Source: Scolanthus callimorphus
Lineage: Eukaryota; Cnidaria; Anthozoa; Actiniaria; Edwardsiidae
Assembly: GCA_033964015.1 (NCBI GenBank)
Contig: CM066920.1
Location: forward strand, 7,593,912 to 7,657,911
Direction of reading: 5' to 3'
DNA length: 64,000 bases
Positions 51,601-62,260 of this stretch are shown here, one piece after another. Position 1 is the stretch's first letter. Every line of letters starts with the position of its first letter. The translations under genes were made by a program, and so were the position numbers. Below the pieces are notes generated by a model that was not told the DNA's origin, did not search any database, and saw only the letters and a list, made by a program, of their open reading frames with translations.

Positions 51601-54600
51601 CAAATTTTTGTTTATCCAACTTTGAATTTGTTATAGCTACAGGTACAAACCTACTTCGTAGTTATGCCCTTGAATTAGAATCTGATCCTTACAAAGATGT
51701 GACAGTGTTAGTGTAGTGCATCTGAGTGTTTGTTTTTATCTCTTTGGGGTAACATGTTTGAGCACCACCCACACCAATATTGTCCTGTGGTGATCACACC
51801 CAACATCTCCCAGGATCTGTATATTCACACAACTTCACAGTGCTCAGAACAAGCCAGTGACCACCCAGAGCTCTGCAGCCACTTAACGTTATTTCACATT
51901 TCACTGTGGCTACTGGTACCTTCATCATCGGATCCCATACAAAAGAATGATGGTCAGCCAAACTGGGCCGGCTACTTTTTTTTGAATAACCACCTGCTTA
52001 AAAACATTCTGACAGCACTGACTTCAGCTTTCAAATCCTTGTGCTGACTTGTATTTCTTATTTTAGTTGTTGTTCAGAGAAAGGCTCACCTAGGAGAGCT
52101 TCACCTAGAAGTTATGGCACAGGTACACTAATGTTTGTATTTTTTGTATTAGTTATGTATTTAATAAAGTGTGTATTGGTATTCCCATATACATGTACTG
52201 GTACTGCCAGGTCTTCTAGTAGGTTTGCCTGATCTAATTTGGTAATAAAGTTTTTTAGGAGACATCTCTTTACCAGATAATAAATTATGCTATAGATTAA
52301 GCAAACTTAAAGGCCTGTCATCAACAAGAACCTTTCCAGGCTATTAGCCAATCAGAGCAGCTGAAAAACAGTAGATAAATGTGAAGAAAAAAATAGGGCG
52401 CAAAGGCTGCCGTTTGATGATGGGCCTTTAATGCAAACTTGTTATCATACACAGCCCTCTGATAATGATAATGGAATGCTATATTTCAAACCCCAGGTGC
52501 AAGATACAGGGCATGGGAAAATCTTGCCGCAACCTATGATGACAATAGTAAGGAGGAAGCAGATTTTAATGATGGTTAGTTTGCCAATCTTATTCTTTGG
52601 TTTGTACTGTAAAATAGCAGCGAAAGAGTGAGATTAAATTTATGATAAATTTCATATCTCCAAGCATCCATGTATTATTCTGTTGATATTTTGTGAAAAT
52701 TTTTTTGATTGGATGAATTTGCCATTATCATAATTTTTCACACTTTGCAAATTAACATTCAGGGGCCAAAATCCTGATAAAACATTATAATAGTTTATAT
52801 TATTAATAACAGTTAATATTGTTGTGGGTGTTGTTTTTGTTATTGGTATTGGTATTTTGCAACACTTGGTCATATCCCTCAACCCACCCCGTTGCCCTGT
52901 ACTTAGTTCCAAGGGCATTTAATCTATTTTAGTTTGTTTTAACACTTGTAATTTTTTTCTTAGCACCAATTGTAAGACGAAGAGGTACTCCATCAGCTGT
53001 GCAAAGAATCCCATCATCGGCAAGTGCCAGTGTTCACATGAATGAAACAATTCATTGAGTTTTATGAGAAAAATTTAATCCTGTTCCCAGCAACCCAAAT
53101 TTAATTTTACTAGCCCCAAATTAGGTAAATCCCTGCTCCCATTTAATGTAACCTCTTCAGGATCCTGAAAAAAAAGCTATCATTGTTGATGTTGAAAATG
53201 TTGCAATATAGTGTCAAGTATGATGATTGTGATGACTGTCATAAATAGATTAGTATAGGCGAGAACAATAAATAACAGCCTTGTAACAAACTCTATTCTA
53301 GAATTCTATGATGACGATGATGATGACGAGGAAGATCTTGGCCCTGTTAAACCCAGAGGGAGTGGCCACATAGACTTTGGCCTCTCAAACCAAGAAGTAG
53401 ATCTAGAGATTCTGATAACATGGGACCTGCTCGCCCCCGAAGTAACCCCTCCCAAGATGACTTTGGTCCTGCGCATCCACGAGGCACCCCTGTCCAGGAA
53501 GACTTAGGACCTATCAGACCTAGAGGCAGTGCTGGCCAGAATTACTCAGCTGCAATGCTAGATGATGATGATATTGAATTTAATAGTGGTATGAACTGTA
53601 TTTACAATGACAACACAGATATTTATCATTATTTAACAATTATGCATCCAAATAGGTGACATGAATATCAACAATTAGTATAAATCTACCTGTATAACAA
53701 ATCCTGCCTTTCTATTGGCCATGTAACTGTACTAATGGCCTCTTAGTGATAGACCTTGGCCCTTTATTTTCTGTGATTATGATCTAGCTGATTTATACTA
53801 AAACAATTAGACCTCTTGGCCTTATGGGTCTTCATTTCTAATAAATCATTAATTAAATAATGGTCCATGAGGCCTTGAGCTCTAATTGTGAAATATTCAC
53901 TGAGACTAAGACTATTTAACAATTTCCTCGAGCCCGAATGGGCTCTGAGTCAATAGAGGCCGAAGGCCGAATGGGCTATTGACTCAGAGGCCATGAGGGC
54001 GAGAGGAATAATTGTTTTAGTCAAATCACACTAGTAGGTCAATTTGTATTGCCAAAAAATGTTTTTGTTCTGGTCATTTGCCATTTTCTGGCTTTCAAAT
54101 CCGACACTTTTCGCTACTAGTAGGCTATAACTTATAGCCTACTAGTAGCTCAACCAATGAGAACGCAGCATTGATAATAGACCACTAGTGTGATTTGACT
54201 AATTGTCAATATTCATGGAGCCTGAGCACTGAATGGATCCCTTTTGGTTTCTATAGAATCTGTGAACTGTGGCATGATTTTATATTTTGTGATACGGAGA
54301 AACATTCATGTGTTCAAGATTCTGATTTCTAGCTTTCAGTAGTAAGTTCCTATTAATTTTAACCTTCCAAGATCGAATAAAAATTGCTGAGCTTTTCTCT
54401 CATTAGTGTTTTCTTATCTCTCTTGTAATTAATTAAAAAAGAAGTTAAGGCTTTTTTAGTAAAAACAACAAGTTAAAGCATTATAATAATACATGTCTTA
54501 TAATGTAATGGTGATAACATTTTCCTAACCCCATTTTTCTAGCTCCAGTAAGGCGAAGAGGAACAGGCAACTCTGCATCATCATTTGCTAGTATGTCATA

Positions 54601-57600
54601 TCTACACTACCAGCACAAACCTCACTTAATTAATTAATTCTCTCTACTTTCTTTAAAAGTGGTGAAATCTTTATATAAGTAATTACTTGAAAATGTCCTT
54701 TTCTTCTGTAAAACGTCTAGAATGAAATGGATGGAAGAGGATGGACCATTCTCATCCCAGAAAACAAAATGCATGTTTTTTGTTTTGTTTTTGAATATCC
54801 ATGTCTTAAGAAGCATGTGACAATAAAAGCTTTGTAAATAAAAGCTTTGGAAAATTGAAAAAACTTTATTGTAGAAAATTGAAGATGATTTTGTAATTTT
54901 CTATTAGGGAATGAGTGGAGAATGTTTGACATCACAGGAAGCATTGGTATTTCTAGGAACAATATGTTGCCAACACAAAGAATAGTTTCAAGGGCGTATG
55001 GAGGGGCCCTCCATGTGATCAAGACATATATTTCAAGAACTCACTGAAGGGGAAAACGGACAGTGAAAACATGGGACGAAAATTTCAAATTTACTCCAGC
55101 AAATGCAGTAAATGTATGAGAAAATCTCCCGAGACAGGGGATACCGCGGGCCCCTCGGTCCTTCCTAAGTCCGCCCCTGCAGTGGAACAGCTGTCACCCA
55201 GGTCCTGCTGTCCATGACTAGAAAGGTTTGTGCACAAAGTTATTTTGGCCAGTTAACTTAAAAGTCATGATTTTTAGGAATGCCAGAAGATGACATGCTA
55301 TCTGGTCCAGTCCGTCCCCGTAGCAGGCCATCACCTGGTTATTCTCCACAAGATGACCCGGGTATGAGAGGGCAAGTGCGATCCCGTGGAAGCCCCGCCC
55401 AGTTCGCTGTAAATGTGCTTGATGATGACGATATGGAGGGAATCAGTAATGGTATGATGGCTTTGTTTTGAAACAAATGATCTACTTTACTCTTTACTCC
55501 CAGTAACTGAGAATGTATTGTCATTGCAGGGCCCGACATTGTGACAATATGGTCGCCAATATCGACTTAATTTGGGGGCTTGGCAACCAACATTTTAAAG
55601 CTAGTTGCCAAATGGCACCCCATTTTCTGAGATCCACGTTTATGCGGCGACTAAATATTTGCATTTTGGAGACTAAATTTTTCTCGATTAGTCGTCAATG
55701 GCGCCGGGCGAAAAAACTTAATGTCGGCATTAGGCACCTGCATCTGTACTTTATATTTTGGTCACAATTTTTCTTGTATATACCCAACATTCTCATATGC
55801 ATATTTCTGGACAGATAACCCACTTAACTATTTCCAGACCCACAAACTCTCTCTCTCTCTCTCTCTCTCTTGCTTTCCCTCTTTGGAGTTTAAAATCTGA
55901 ATAGAGCAGATTTCAAATAAATTGCGTCACTTTCAGCAAAAATGTGCTTGACATACTTTACAAATTTACTTATTTTACGACCTCCAGGTCCTGTGAGAAG
56001 ACGGACCCCCAGGGAGTCTGCTCCACGAACGAATACAGGTACAAAGGATTATGTTAGCAAATGGGCTAGGAAATCCATACAAGATAGAGCGGATTTCAGA
56101 TGAATGTCGAAAACGAAACGCAGAATAAAACACAACTGCCCAATCATGTGACAAGGAAGTACGATTAGCGTTTAGTCGTGACAGAAAAAAAAAACGAGAC
56201 ACTGCGTGTTTGGTTATTCTTCACATTCCTATTGGCTGACTAACAAAGGCCTACAACATCAGCCAATAGGAATGCATAGATAACGCAAGTGTGATTTACT
56301 TTCGACAGTCATTTGAAATCTGCTATATGTAAAAGATATTGTGGAAAATTGTTTTGTGCACTGAGCTCATGTGATGTAAGCATGAATTTGAGCATAGAAT
56401 CGCACAGCTCTGTTCTAAAAGTAATGTACATGCTAATGACCACCAGAGTCGATGGCTTCAAATACCAGCAGCTACACACAAAGAATCCACAAAAGCAGTT
56501 ATCAAAAGGATTTATTCTAGAATATCGCTGAATTTTTACTATTCAGAAAAGAAATCTCTAATGAACACTTGAAATTGTAGTAAAGACACGACAGTTGTCA
56601 ACCAAACTGAATGCAACAATTTTTGCATACAATTCACGCCTCAAGCCCTGCGCAGTAGATTTACCTTTAGAGTTCTGGGCCGGTTCCTGGAACGCCAGTT
56701 AAGAGTTATCAGTGGATAAACCCTTATCCAACGGATAAATCCTGAACCAAACCTATACAACAGATAACTTTTATCCGTGGATAACTTTATCCAACCTTTC
56801 AGGAACCGGCCCCTGGTATTTCCCTTAAGACAACAATATACCTACAAACGCCTTGGTTATTTTTTGTTCACCACAACTAGGTTCACCACAACTAGCATGG
56901 CAAGGAGAGCCTGACGATATAGACTCCAGTCCAGTCCGTCCAAGGCGGCGACCTGTTGCTCCCACCCCGATGCTAGATGGAGATGAGGATGCTGAACTTG
57001 ACAACCAAGGTATTCCAGCCGCCATTTTGTCAGCCTAGCAACATATCGAGTCAGTGAAAGCATTCATTTCCATCGACTGATTTAGGTCATGTAGTGTGGT
57101 ATTTTTTAAATTTATTGGATAACCATCAAACTGTAGATGGTTATTTCTAGATTTGTACACGTAATTCGTCTTCGAATTTCGAACAAAAACAACAACTAAG
57201 AAGTGGCTGGGAGGGTCTTCAAAGAGTACATTATTATAACATTTCTCACATGAGAAACCCAAGTACACTTGGACTCTGTTCATCAAATGCTTTTGCTATA
57301 AAAATGCATATGTTCTGAGAACAATCACGAACGCAGTACTTTCCCAGTACTTGGATCTTTCCATAGCAAGAAAATTTCTCCAAAAACTGTTGAATTGCCG
57401 ACGTTGAAAAACTTCCTTATTAGGAAATCCCCCTCACCTTATTGGAAGGTCTGTAAGTATTTGCCTCCATCTTATGGAATGTATCAATGTAGCAAGAAAA
57501 TTCACCAAACTTGAGGGCCTGGATCGAGATTTCAGAACATACCACAGGCGGCCCGCGTGTATTCGTAAAGACGATAGAACTTTCTTGATATGGTATGGTA

Positions 57601-58865
57601 TGGTTTTTATCCCATTATATTTATATATTTATTCTTATCTTTTGTACAAATTATTATAATTCAGCTCTGGCTGCAGGATAATTTTAATAAACCATCTATC
57701 TATCTATCTATCTCACATGTTTTTTTTTTTTCTTTTGATAGTTCCAGTGGTAAGACGACGAGGGACTCCAACAAATAAACCCTCAGATGACAAACCTTGT
57801 AACAGCGGCAGGTTAGAACGTGCTTTTCTCTGTTTTCTTGAATTCAAATAGTGAGTTTAGTGCATCACAATTACTTTGCTTTTCAGTCCGCCGCCGCCAG
57901 GCTCACACAGGATTCCCAAGTAAAACCACGTGGTTCAGGGGTGCCCAGTCCCCAGTACGGCAGCCTTCCAAGTACGTAATACGATACCAAGGTGGCTCGC
58001 GTGGCATTTTCTATTGTACAACCGCATTCTATCAAAAGGACCAGATATTATGGTGCTGCCCCGCCATTTTATATGACGTCCATTAGGTAGCAGTTCTCCA
58101 AACATAAATCTTACTTTTTCTCCGGCTTCCTCGACTCATTACCATTGTTATCAAAACATCGCTTTTTGGATTTGGGGTTTTTCTGTCTCTTTTATATTGT
58201 CACACATCAACACTAGTCAAATGGTTCACCCTTTGCTTTCTCTCAGCTCCAACCCGTCGTGGCACCCCGTCCAATTACGAGCGTCTGAAGATGCAGAAAT
58301 TCGTCGAAGAAGCCTCCCTCAAGTTCCTTCCTCTCGGTCTAGTCGCCCGCCCTCCTCTTACTCGGACCATCAGGTCACCCCGAGAGGGACTGGGAGCAAT
58401 TCTCCCAAGATGCGGGTGAGATCAGCCTCCCCGGGCGGGAGACTGGGACAGGCGGCTCACCCTGTTGTACCGAGAGGCAGCAAGTTAGCAGCGCCAAGGT
58501 AAGCTTGCACTCCCCGAACGGGATAGAGGAAGTTTTCTTTCTCTTAGGGCCCCGAAATGGTCCATTGCGAGCTTGCACGACCACCCGCTTTTTCTCTGCG
58601 CAACAAATTCTCAAGATTTATCCTTATTACAGTTATGTTCGTTCTATCATAGACTATGAATAGAACGAAGCTGTGTGTATAAATGAACAAATGAACACTC
58701 TAGAATAGTTCGAACCCCCCCAAAAAATATTCCAAGATTTTCCTCTTTTGTTATTGCAGACGAATCCCCGCCCCAAGTAGTACTTATTACAGTAATGAAA
58801 TAGGATGCATGGCAAGATGGCTGTTATTAGCAAGAATTGAAATGGCTGACAAATTTCGTGAGTGA
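48342..58865 (+). CDS. SLAIN: SLAIN-motif microtubule plus-end protein homologue, 14 exons
   Basis: SLAIN1/2 proteins track growing microtubule ends and recruit ch-TOG to EB1. Exons: 48342-48601, 50334-50482, 51370-51502, 52067-52122, 52964-53023, 53302-53588, 54543-54590, 55278-55451, 55988-56038, 56881-57009, 57742-57811, 57901-57971, 58247-58498, 58760-58865. Signatures are an N-terminal coiled coil (DIKRLREMVQKLEEKNAGLK), the hallmark EEEDSWLYTSP across the exon 1/2 junction, and a C terminus with RIPAPSSTYYSN. The middle is a low-complexity Arg/Pro/Ser region of GPxRPRG repeats joined to acidic LDDDD blocks. Exons 3, 6 and 13 each need a one-base correction to stay open and the exon 3/4 junction is out of phase. 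The gene is therefore either mis-assembled at a few bases or decaying. A possible AATAAA is at 59518. Confidence 0.8.
49495..50070. repeat. Two diverged fold-back repeat copies in SLAIN intron 1
   Basis: The blocks ACTAGTTATACAATG, GGCATACTGC, GGGATATTCT and GCATTCTGATTGGCT occur at 49497-49760 and again at 49782-50045. Each copy contains inverted pairs such as ATGGCATACTGCA and its complement. Confidence 0.65.
50334..50482 (+). CDS. SLAIN: SLAIN exon 2
   Basis: TTTTTTTTCAG acceptor. Encodes LYTSPQHPPTPAQKSVSPYK then YLKHNIDVSNLNKVRGSLMA and KLESIASQE, the WLYxSP and C-x-x-L-x-K-L-like blocks of SLAIN proteins. Phase 1 out. Confidence 0.9.
51370..51502 (+). CDS. SLAIN: SLAIN exon 3 (frame break)
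   Basis: Encodes ALARHDHPPSPPRSRSSSSH then MMRTTRDQDE and a TGA at about 51462. The frame one base later reads SDHDDGIDAIDTGT up to a strong GTGAGT donor. A single-base change near 51440-51465 would join them. Its phase does not fit exon 4 as read. Confidence 0.55.
52067..52122 (+). CDS. SLAIN: SLAIN exon 4
   Basis: TTATTTTAG acceptor (or a second AG at 52076-52077). Encodes SEKGSPRRASPRSYGT, phase 1 out into exon 5. Confidence 0.6.
52964..53023 (+). CDS. SLAIN: SLAIN exon 5
   Basis: Encodes PIVRRRGTPSAVQRIPSSA. Two weak donors fit the phase: 53024 (GTGCCA) and 53030 (GTGTTC). VRRRGTP recurs in exons 7, 9 and 11. Confidence 0.7.
53302..53588 (+). CDS. SLAIN: SLAIN exon 6 (five-fold GPxxPRG repeat, frame break)
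   Basis: Begins FYDDDDDDEEDLGPVKPRGS then GHIDFG. One base is missing at about 53379-53381, after which the frame continues PLKPRSRSRDSDNMGPARPR, SNPSQDDFGPAHPRGTPVQE, DLGPIRPRGSAGQ and MLDDDDIEFNSG. The periodic D-x-G-P-x-x-P-R-(G/S) unit spans the break, which supports a lost base and not two unrelated frames. Confidence 0.75.
54017..54202. mobile_element. 186-bp MITE in SLAIN intron 6
   Basis: The termini are a perfect 19-bp inverted repeat, TTAGTCAAATCACACTAGT. The adjacent 53920-54010 region holds another inverted segment (GGGCTCTGAGTCAATAG). Confidence 0.75.
54543..54590 (+). CDS. SLAIN: SLAIN exon 7
   Basis: A 48-bp phase 1-1 exon encoding PVRRRGTGNSASSFA, paralogous to exons 5, 9 and 11. 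TTTTTCTAG acceptor, GTATGT donor. Confidence 0.75.
55278..55451 (+). CDS. SLAIN: SLAIN exon 8
   Basis: Encodes MPEDDMLSGPVRPRSRPSPG, YSPQDDPGMRGQVRSRGSPA and QFAVNVLDDDDMEGISN; phase 1-1. It is the same class as exon 6: GPVRPR units ending in an acidic LDDDD block. Confidence 0.8.
55528..55720. repeat. GGCGACC dispersed repeat fragment
   Basis: Shares GGGCCCGACATTG, ATATGGTCGCCAAT and GGCTTGGC with 29865-29965. It begins 77 bp after SLAIN exon 8. Confidence 0.6.
55845..55871. repeat. CT microsatellite
   Basis: About 12 consecutive CT units in SLAIN intron 8. Confidence 0.9.
55988..56038 (+). CDS. SLAIN: SLAIN exon 9
   Basis: A 51-bp phase 1-1 exon encoding PVRRRTPRESAPRTNT. GACCTCCAG acceptor, GTACAA donor. 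Confidence 0.75.
56085..56327. mobile_element. TAGAGCGGATTTCA MITE, copy 2
   Basis: Begins TAGAGCGGATTTCAGATGAA and ends TCATTTGAAATCTGCTATA. Confidence 0.65.
56881..57009 (+). CDS. SLAIN: SLAIN exon 10 with duplicated acceptor
   Basis: Encodes SPQLAWQGEPDDIDSSPVRP then RRRPVAPTPMLDGDEDAELD and NQ; phase 1-1. The 15-bp sequence GTTCACCACAACTAG is tandemly repeated at 56866-56880 and 56881-56895, so exon starts at 56881 and 56896 are both usable and in frame, differing by five residues. Confidence 0.8.
57742..57811 (+). CDS. SLAIN: SLAIN exon 11
   Basis: Encodes PVVRRRGTPTNKPSDDKPCN then SG, phase 1 in and 2 out. Preceded by a T-rich tract and a TCTA microsatellite. Confidence 0.75.
57901..57971 (+). 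CDS. SLAIN: SLAIN exon 12
   Basis: The acceptor CCGCCGCCAG gives LTQDSQVKPRGSGVPSPQYG then SLP; the nearer TTTTCAG would break the phase. Donor GTACGT, phase 1. Confidence 0.7.
58247..58498 (+). CDS. SLAIN: SLAIN exon 13 (frame break)
   Basis: Opens PTRRGTPSNYERL, then loses frame around 58270-58300. The adjacent frame continues SEDAEIRRRSLPQVPSSRSS, RPPSSYSDHQVTPRGTGSNS, PKMRVRSASPGGRLGQAAHP and VVPRGSKLAAP to a GTAAGC donor in the right phase for exon 14. Confidence 0.7.
58760..58865 (+). CDS. SLAIN: SLAIN exon 14, C terminus
   Basis: TTATTGCAG acceptor. Encodes RIPAPSSTYYSNEIGCMARW then LLLARIEMADKFRE and TGA at 58863-58865. RIPAP resembles the EB1-binding neighbourhood of SLAIN C termini. 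Confidence 0.75.
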
Positions 58866-59574
58866 CAACCCGCGTTGGCCATGTTTTCGTGCAAACGGTG
58901 CTGTGTAGACGATGGGCTTGTAGATTTTACGTCATGGCTAGAGTTAGTCACCTTTCCTGTGGATTCTACACAGAAGTTGCAAACACGTTTCTAGAAGCGG
59001 GATAAAAGTGTATCGAGAACGGTGGACGTCGATTGGAATGAAGCGCTGGTAGGATAGAAATCAACTCTGATGGCCTCTTACTAGGGGAAAAGAACGCTGT
59101 CATATGCCAAAAAAATCAGGTTGCGTTATCGTCGAAGCGACCTTGTGCATGTAATCTCTAGCCTACAATTTCAGCCGTCTTTTTGCCCTACTATATACTC
59201 CAACGACTCTGGGTGTGTAAGGAAAAAATACGGCTAAAAATGTGGGCTATATAATCTCACCATGCTATACAGTCATTTGAAAATATGTTGTTAGTCTATA
59301 AGAGCTTTAAACATAGAAGTTCAATATTTTTATTTATCAATGTTTCTACAGTGCTTCCGTTTTTAGAGCAAAAAGCAAGATAATTTGTGTTTTTACGGCC
59401 ATAGTTGTGAACTTATTTTACCAGTATCGAGTATACAAGCAAAGTTCAAGAGCTCTAGTCAACCAGTCCTTGATGTTTACATTCGATTAGTAGGCGAATT
59501 ACGTGCAGAAATCTGTAAATAAATATCTACAAACAAAGTTTTATACTTGATTTACCAAATTAAATAGAAAATAT

Positions 59575-59722
59575 ACCACGCGAGCAGAGGTTTTTTTCCG
59601 TCAGTTCGTTTACCTTTTTTTGAGGCTGTTCGCGTTGCTAAACGACAACGCGACATACCAGCAACGCGAACAGCCTCAATGAAGGTAAACGAACTGACAG
59701 AAAGAAACTCTGCTCGCAGGGT
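59575..59722. mobile_element. Palindromic Mutator-like MITE
   Basis: The ends ACCACGCGAGCAGAG and the complement of ACCCTGCGAGCAGAG lead into long stems (TCAGTTCGTTTACC, GAGGCTGTTCGCGTTG). Direct flanks ATAGAAAATAT (59564-59574 and 59723-59733) look like an 11-bp target duplication. Confidence 0.72.
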
Positions 59723-59749
59723 ATAGAAAATATCGCACAATATTCTCTA

Positions 59750-59955
59750 ATGCCTGGTGCACACTCGCGACATAAGGACGTTATGTTGCAACGAAAAAAG
59801 CACAGAAAAATAATTGTAATAATCAGTGGAACATAATTAGATTACTTCACCGAAGCAATCTTATGTTATTTTGTTGTGGACGTTTTGAAACCACTATATT
59901 TGGTTCGCGTGATATTTTCCTTTATTTCGTTATGTCGCAAGTGTGCACCAGGCAT
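59750..59955. mobile_element. 206-bp MITE with 26-bp termini
   Basis: ATGCCTGGTGCACACTCGCG continues GACATAA at the left and is matched by its complement at the right with one mismatch. The interior is AT-rich and non-coding. Confidence 0.75.
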
Positions 59956-60233
59956 ATTAATCAGTGCTGGAAATGGATGCTTTCCCTGGGTTGAGTGAGG
60001 CTCTTGAACTATGCTGCAGGCTACAGCTAATATAAGAGTTAGTGCAACAAGAAACACGCAGCTGTCGCCTTTGTTTTGGATGAGTAGCAAATGTTTTTCC
60101 AGGAATTATCTTGTCTGCTGCATGTTTTTTTTCTCAATAAATTCGCACAGGACAATTTTCTGTTTAGTCCAAGCGCACCATGAGCGCTCAATGTAGTTTC
60201 TCAATAATAGCAATGCAGCTAAAATTACCGCAG

Positions 60234-60400
60234 TACAGAGCGGGTTTCAGATGACAGTCGAAATAATTTGTATTGGCGTTTACTTTGCATTCTCATTGGT
60301 TTCTATCAACCAATCATATTTTGAACTAAACGTAGCTTTGTATTTTTATAATCACGTGCTCACCGCGTGATAGTGATAGTGGCATGCGATAGAACAATCC
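60234..60400. mobile_element. TAGAGCGGATTTCA MITE, one-ended copy
   Basis: Starts TACAGAGCGGGTTTCAGATGACAGTCG. Shares CACGTGCTCACCGCGTGATAG-type sequence in inverse order with copy 1. The right end is not clear. Confidence 0.45.
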
Positions 60401-60409
60401 GTCTTCACA

Positions 60410-60661
60410 TTAATTAATCACCAAACAATGGGTAGTTTTCCCTATGGATTCAAAATGTCCGAGAAAAACTCGAAAGGCGAAGATTTTTAATGAATTCTTA
60501 AGCTTTTCGTGACGAAAATATAAAACCCATATATATGAGCAAACTTCTAACACTTTCCTGCGATCGGTGTCTTTTCCATGCTCTATGACAAAGTAAAATT
60601 TTGGCTTGTCCGACGTAGCAACAGTAACTAGGGAGTAGAACAATGAAGCGGGATCGGTCAT
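60410..60661 (-). repeat. Dispersed repeat with ORF, copy B
   Basis: Reads TVATSDKPKF, IEHGKDTDRRKVLEV and LGHFESIGKT in an open frame of 83 codons, homologous to 23467-23690. No known family recognised. Confidence 0.5.
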
Positions 60662-61428
60662 TGGCTTACGGGGAGACCATTCAGCAACAACTTGTCATAT
60701 TCTCGTTTGTGATTGGCTATGTATGTGTGTTTGGTTTAAATGCTGTCATTTGGAATTTGCTCTTATATTTCTAGTTAGGTTGTTGTTCTGTTAATAGTAC
60801 GGAACAAATAAGGAGGATATGTGGGGATATTTTATAGAAAATGCGCAGCAAACAGTTTATGACTTTTCGGCAACCTGAAGATTACCGCGAATCAGCCGGT
60901 GCTTGAAAATTATTGCTCATAAAGCAATTGTAATTGGCCGCCATAATTGAGCCTATATTTAATGTAGGGTAAATAATGTGTAAATATTGCTAGATGTTTC
61001 TTTCGAATAAAAGATTATATTTGCCTGGTGTTGCTGCACAGAATTCAAATCTCACCCTCCCCAGTTCCTCTTAGTCTTAGCCTGACTTTTCAGTCTTCTT
61101 TTCTCTCTATACTCAAAACACTCATTTCAACGAGTCTTGGAGTGCAAGGAGAAACGATGACTGAAAATTCGGGACAAGATCCTCGCTCTCAGAAAGTCAC
61201 AGCCTTACGGTTGCTGGAATGTTTTATCGGGGAAACCAAGGGGAGGACTTTGGGGGTGGGGCCGAGGGGATTGTAGCCCCCTTACTTGGTAGATTTTCCC
61301 ATACATTTACTGCAGTTGCTGAAGGAAATTTGCAATATTTTTTGGTCCTATATTCTCACTATCCGCCCCATACCTGCCAACTCTCCCGGTTTTGAGTCAA
61401 ATCTCCGGTTTTCACCGCAACGTTTTTT

Positions 61429-61429
<1 letters not shown>

Positions 61430-61459
<30 letters not shown>

Positions 61460-61463
61460 GGGG
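61430..61463. repeat. T run followed by G run
   Basis: Long T then G homopolymers, with a C run at 61790-61846. These probably mark sequencing-difficult spots. Neighbouring CATACATTTACTGCAG text is shared with 45283-45297 and, inverted, with about 55095-55115. Confidence 0.8.
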
Positions 61464-61814
61464 TGGGACGAGGTTATGACAACACTTTCCCCTATCTCCC
61501 GGTTTTCACTTGTAAGGTGGCAGGTATGCAGCCCCCCTTTCGGAAATTTCGGGATCTGCCCCTGGAATCCCATGTAGTTCGCGGCTTAGTGACAGGGCTG
61601 CCGCTCAGCTAGCGGGAGATCCAGTGCAGGTTTTAGACACAGTGCTCTGTGTTTCACGCAATTGCACTCATCTCAATTCTAAATCTAGTCTGTTTAAAAT
61701 TTTGCATGACACTGAAAGGCACTCCCCAAAAGTTTCGCATGTTCTAGAAATTTTCCCCCCAATTTTTCAACGTTCTGCAAAATCTACCCCCCCCCCCCCC
61801 CTATAAACCACCAG

Positions 61815-61847
<33 letters not shown>

Positions 61848-62173
61848 TGCGCCGTAATTAACGAACAGTCCCTTATCGGTCAAGAAGAAGCATAGCCGAG
61901 ACGGAAGTCGGCCACGTCAGTGCAACGCAAGTAGCGTCTTACGTCTAGCGTGGTCATTGATTAATTTGCATTTTGGCGCCAAATCTTGTTTACTTGAACA
62001 CTCGGGCCTTCCAGTCAGCGGTTTCATTAGTAAACAAAATGGCGTCCTTGTGGAGTGTAGATTTCTTGCGGTCTCCACAAACAACTGAAAATTATAACTT
62101 GAAAAATAGAAAATCCTGAAAAAATAGCGATGAAAGGCTGACGACTTACTAATAATCTTGTCTTACAACAGCT

Positions 62174-62260
62174 ATGTCGGACAAAGAGCTAAGCGCTGAT
62201 GATTTAAGAGAGAAATTGTTTCACTCTTTTAGAAATCGCGGGGTGATCGATTCTTTGAAA
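62174..62260 (+). CDS. OFD1: OFD1 exon 1
   Basis: 29 codons, donor AAA|GTGAGT. A possible CAACAG acceptor sits just before the ATG, so a non-coding leader exon upstream is likely. Confidence 0.9.

Larger units (their letters stand above)
58866..62173. other. SLAIN-OFD1 intergenic region
   Basis: Apart from the MITEs, the dispersed ORF repeat and the homopolymers listed separately, no gene was recognised. The OFD1 5' UTR and promoter must lie in its last few hundred bases. A possible 5' UTR exon around 62039-62110 contains a short upstream ORF beginning MASLWS. Confidence 0.5.

Noticed and set aside
53920..54010. Possible extra SLAIN exon with GAGCCCGAATGGGCTCTGAG
   Set aside because: It is a short palindromic repeat without splice sites or fitting frame.
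57884..57920. Nearer acceptor TTTTCAG for SLAIN exon 12 giving PPPPGSHRIPK
   Set aside because: It leads straight to a stop and would need a 19-bp intron to continue; the CCGCCAG acceptor keeps a 71-bp exon in phase.
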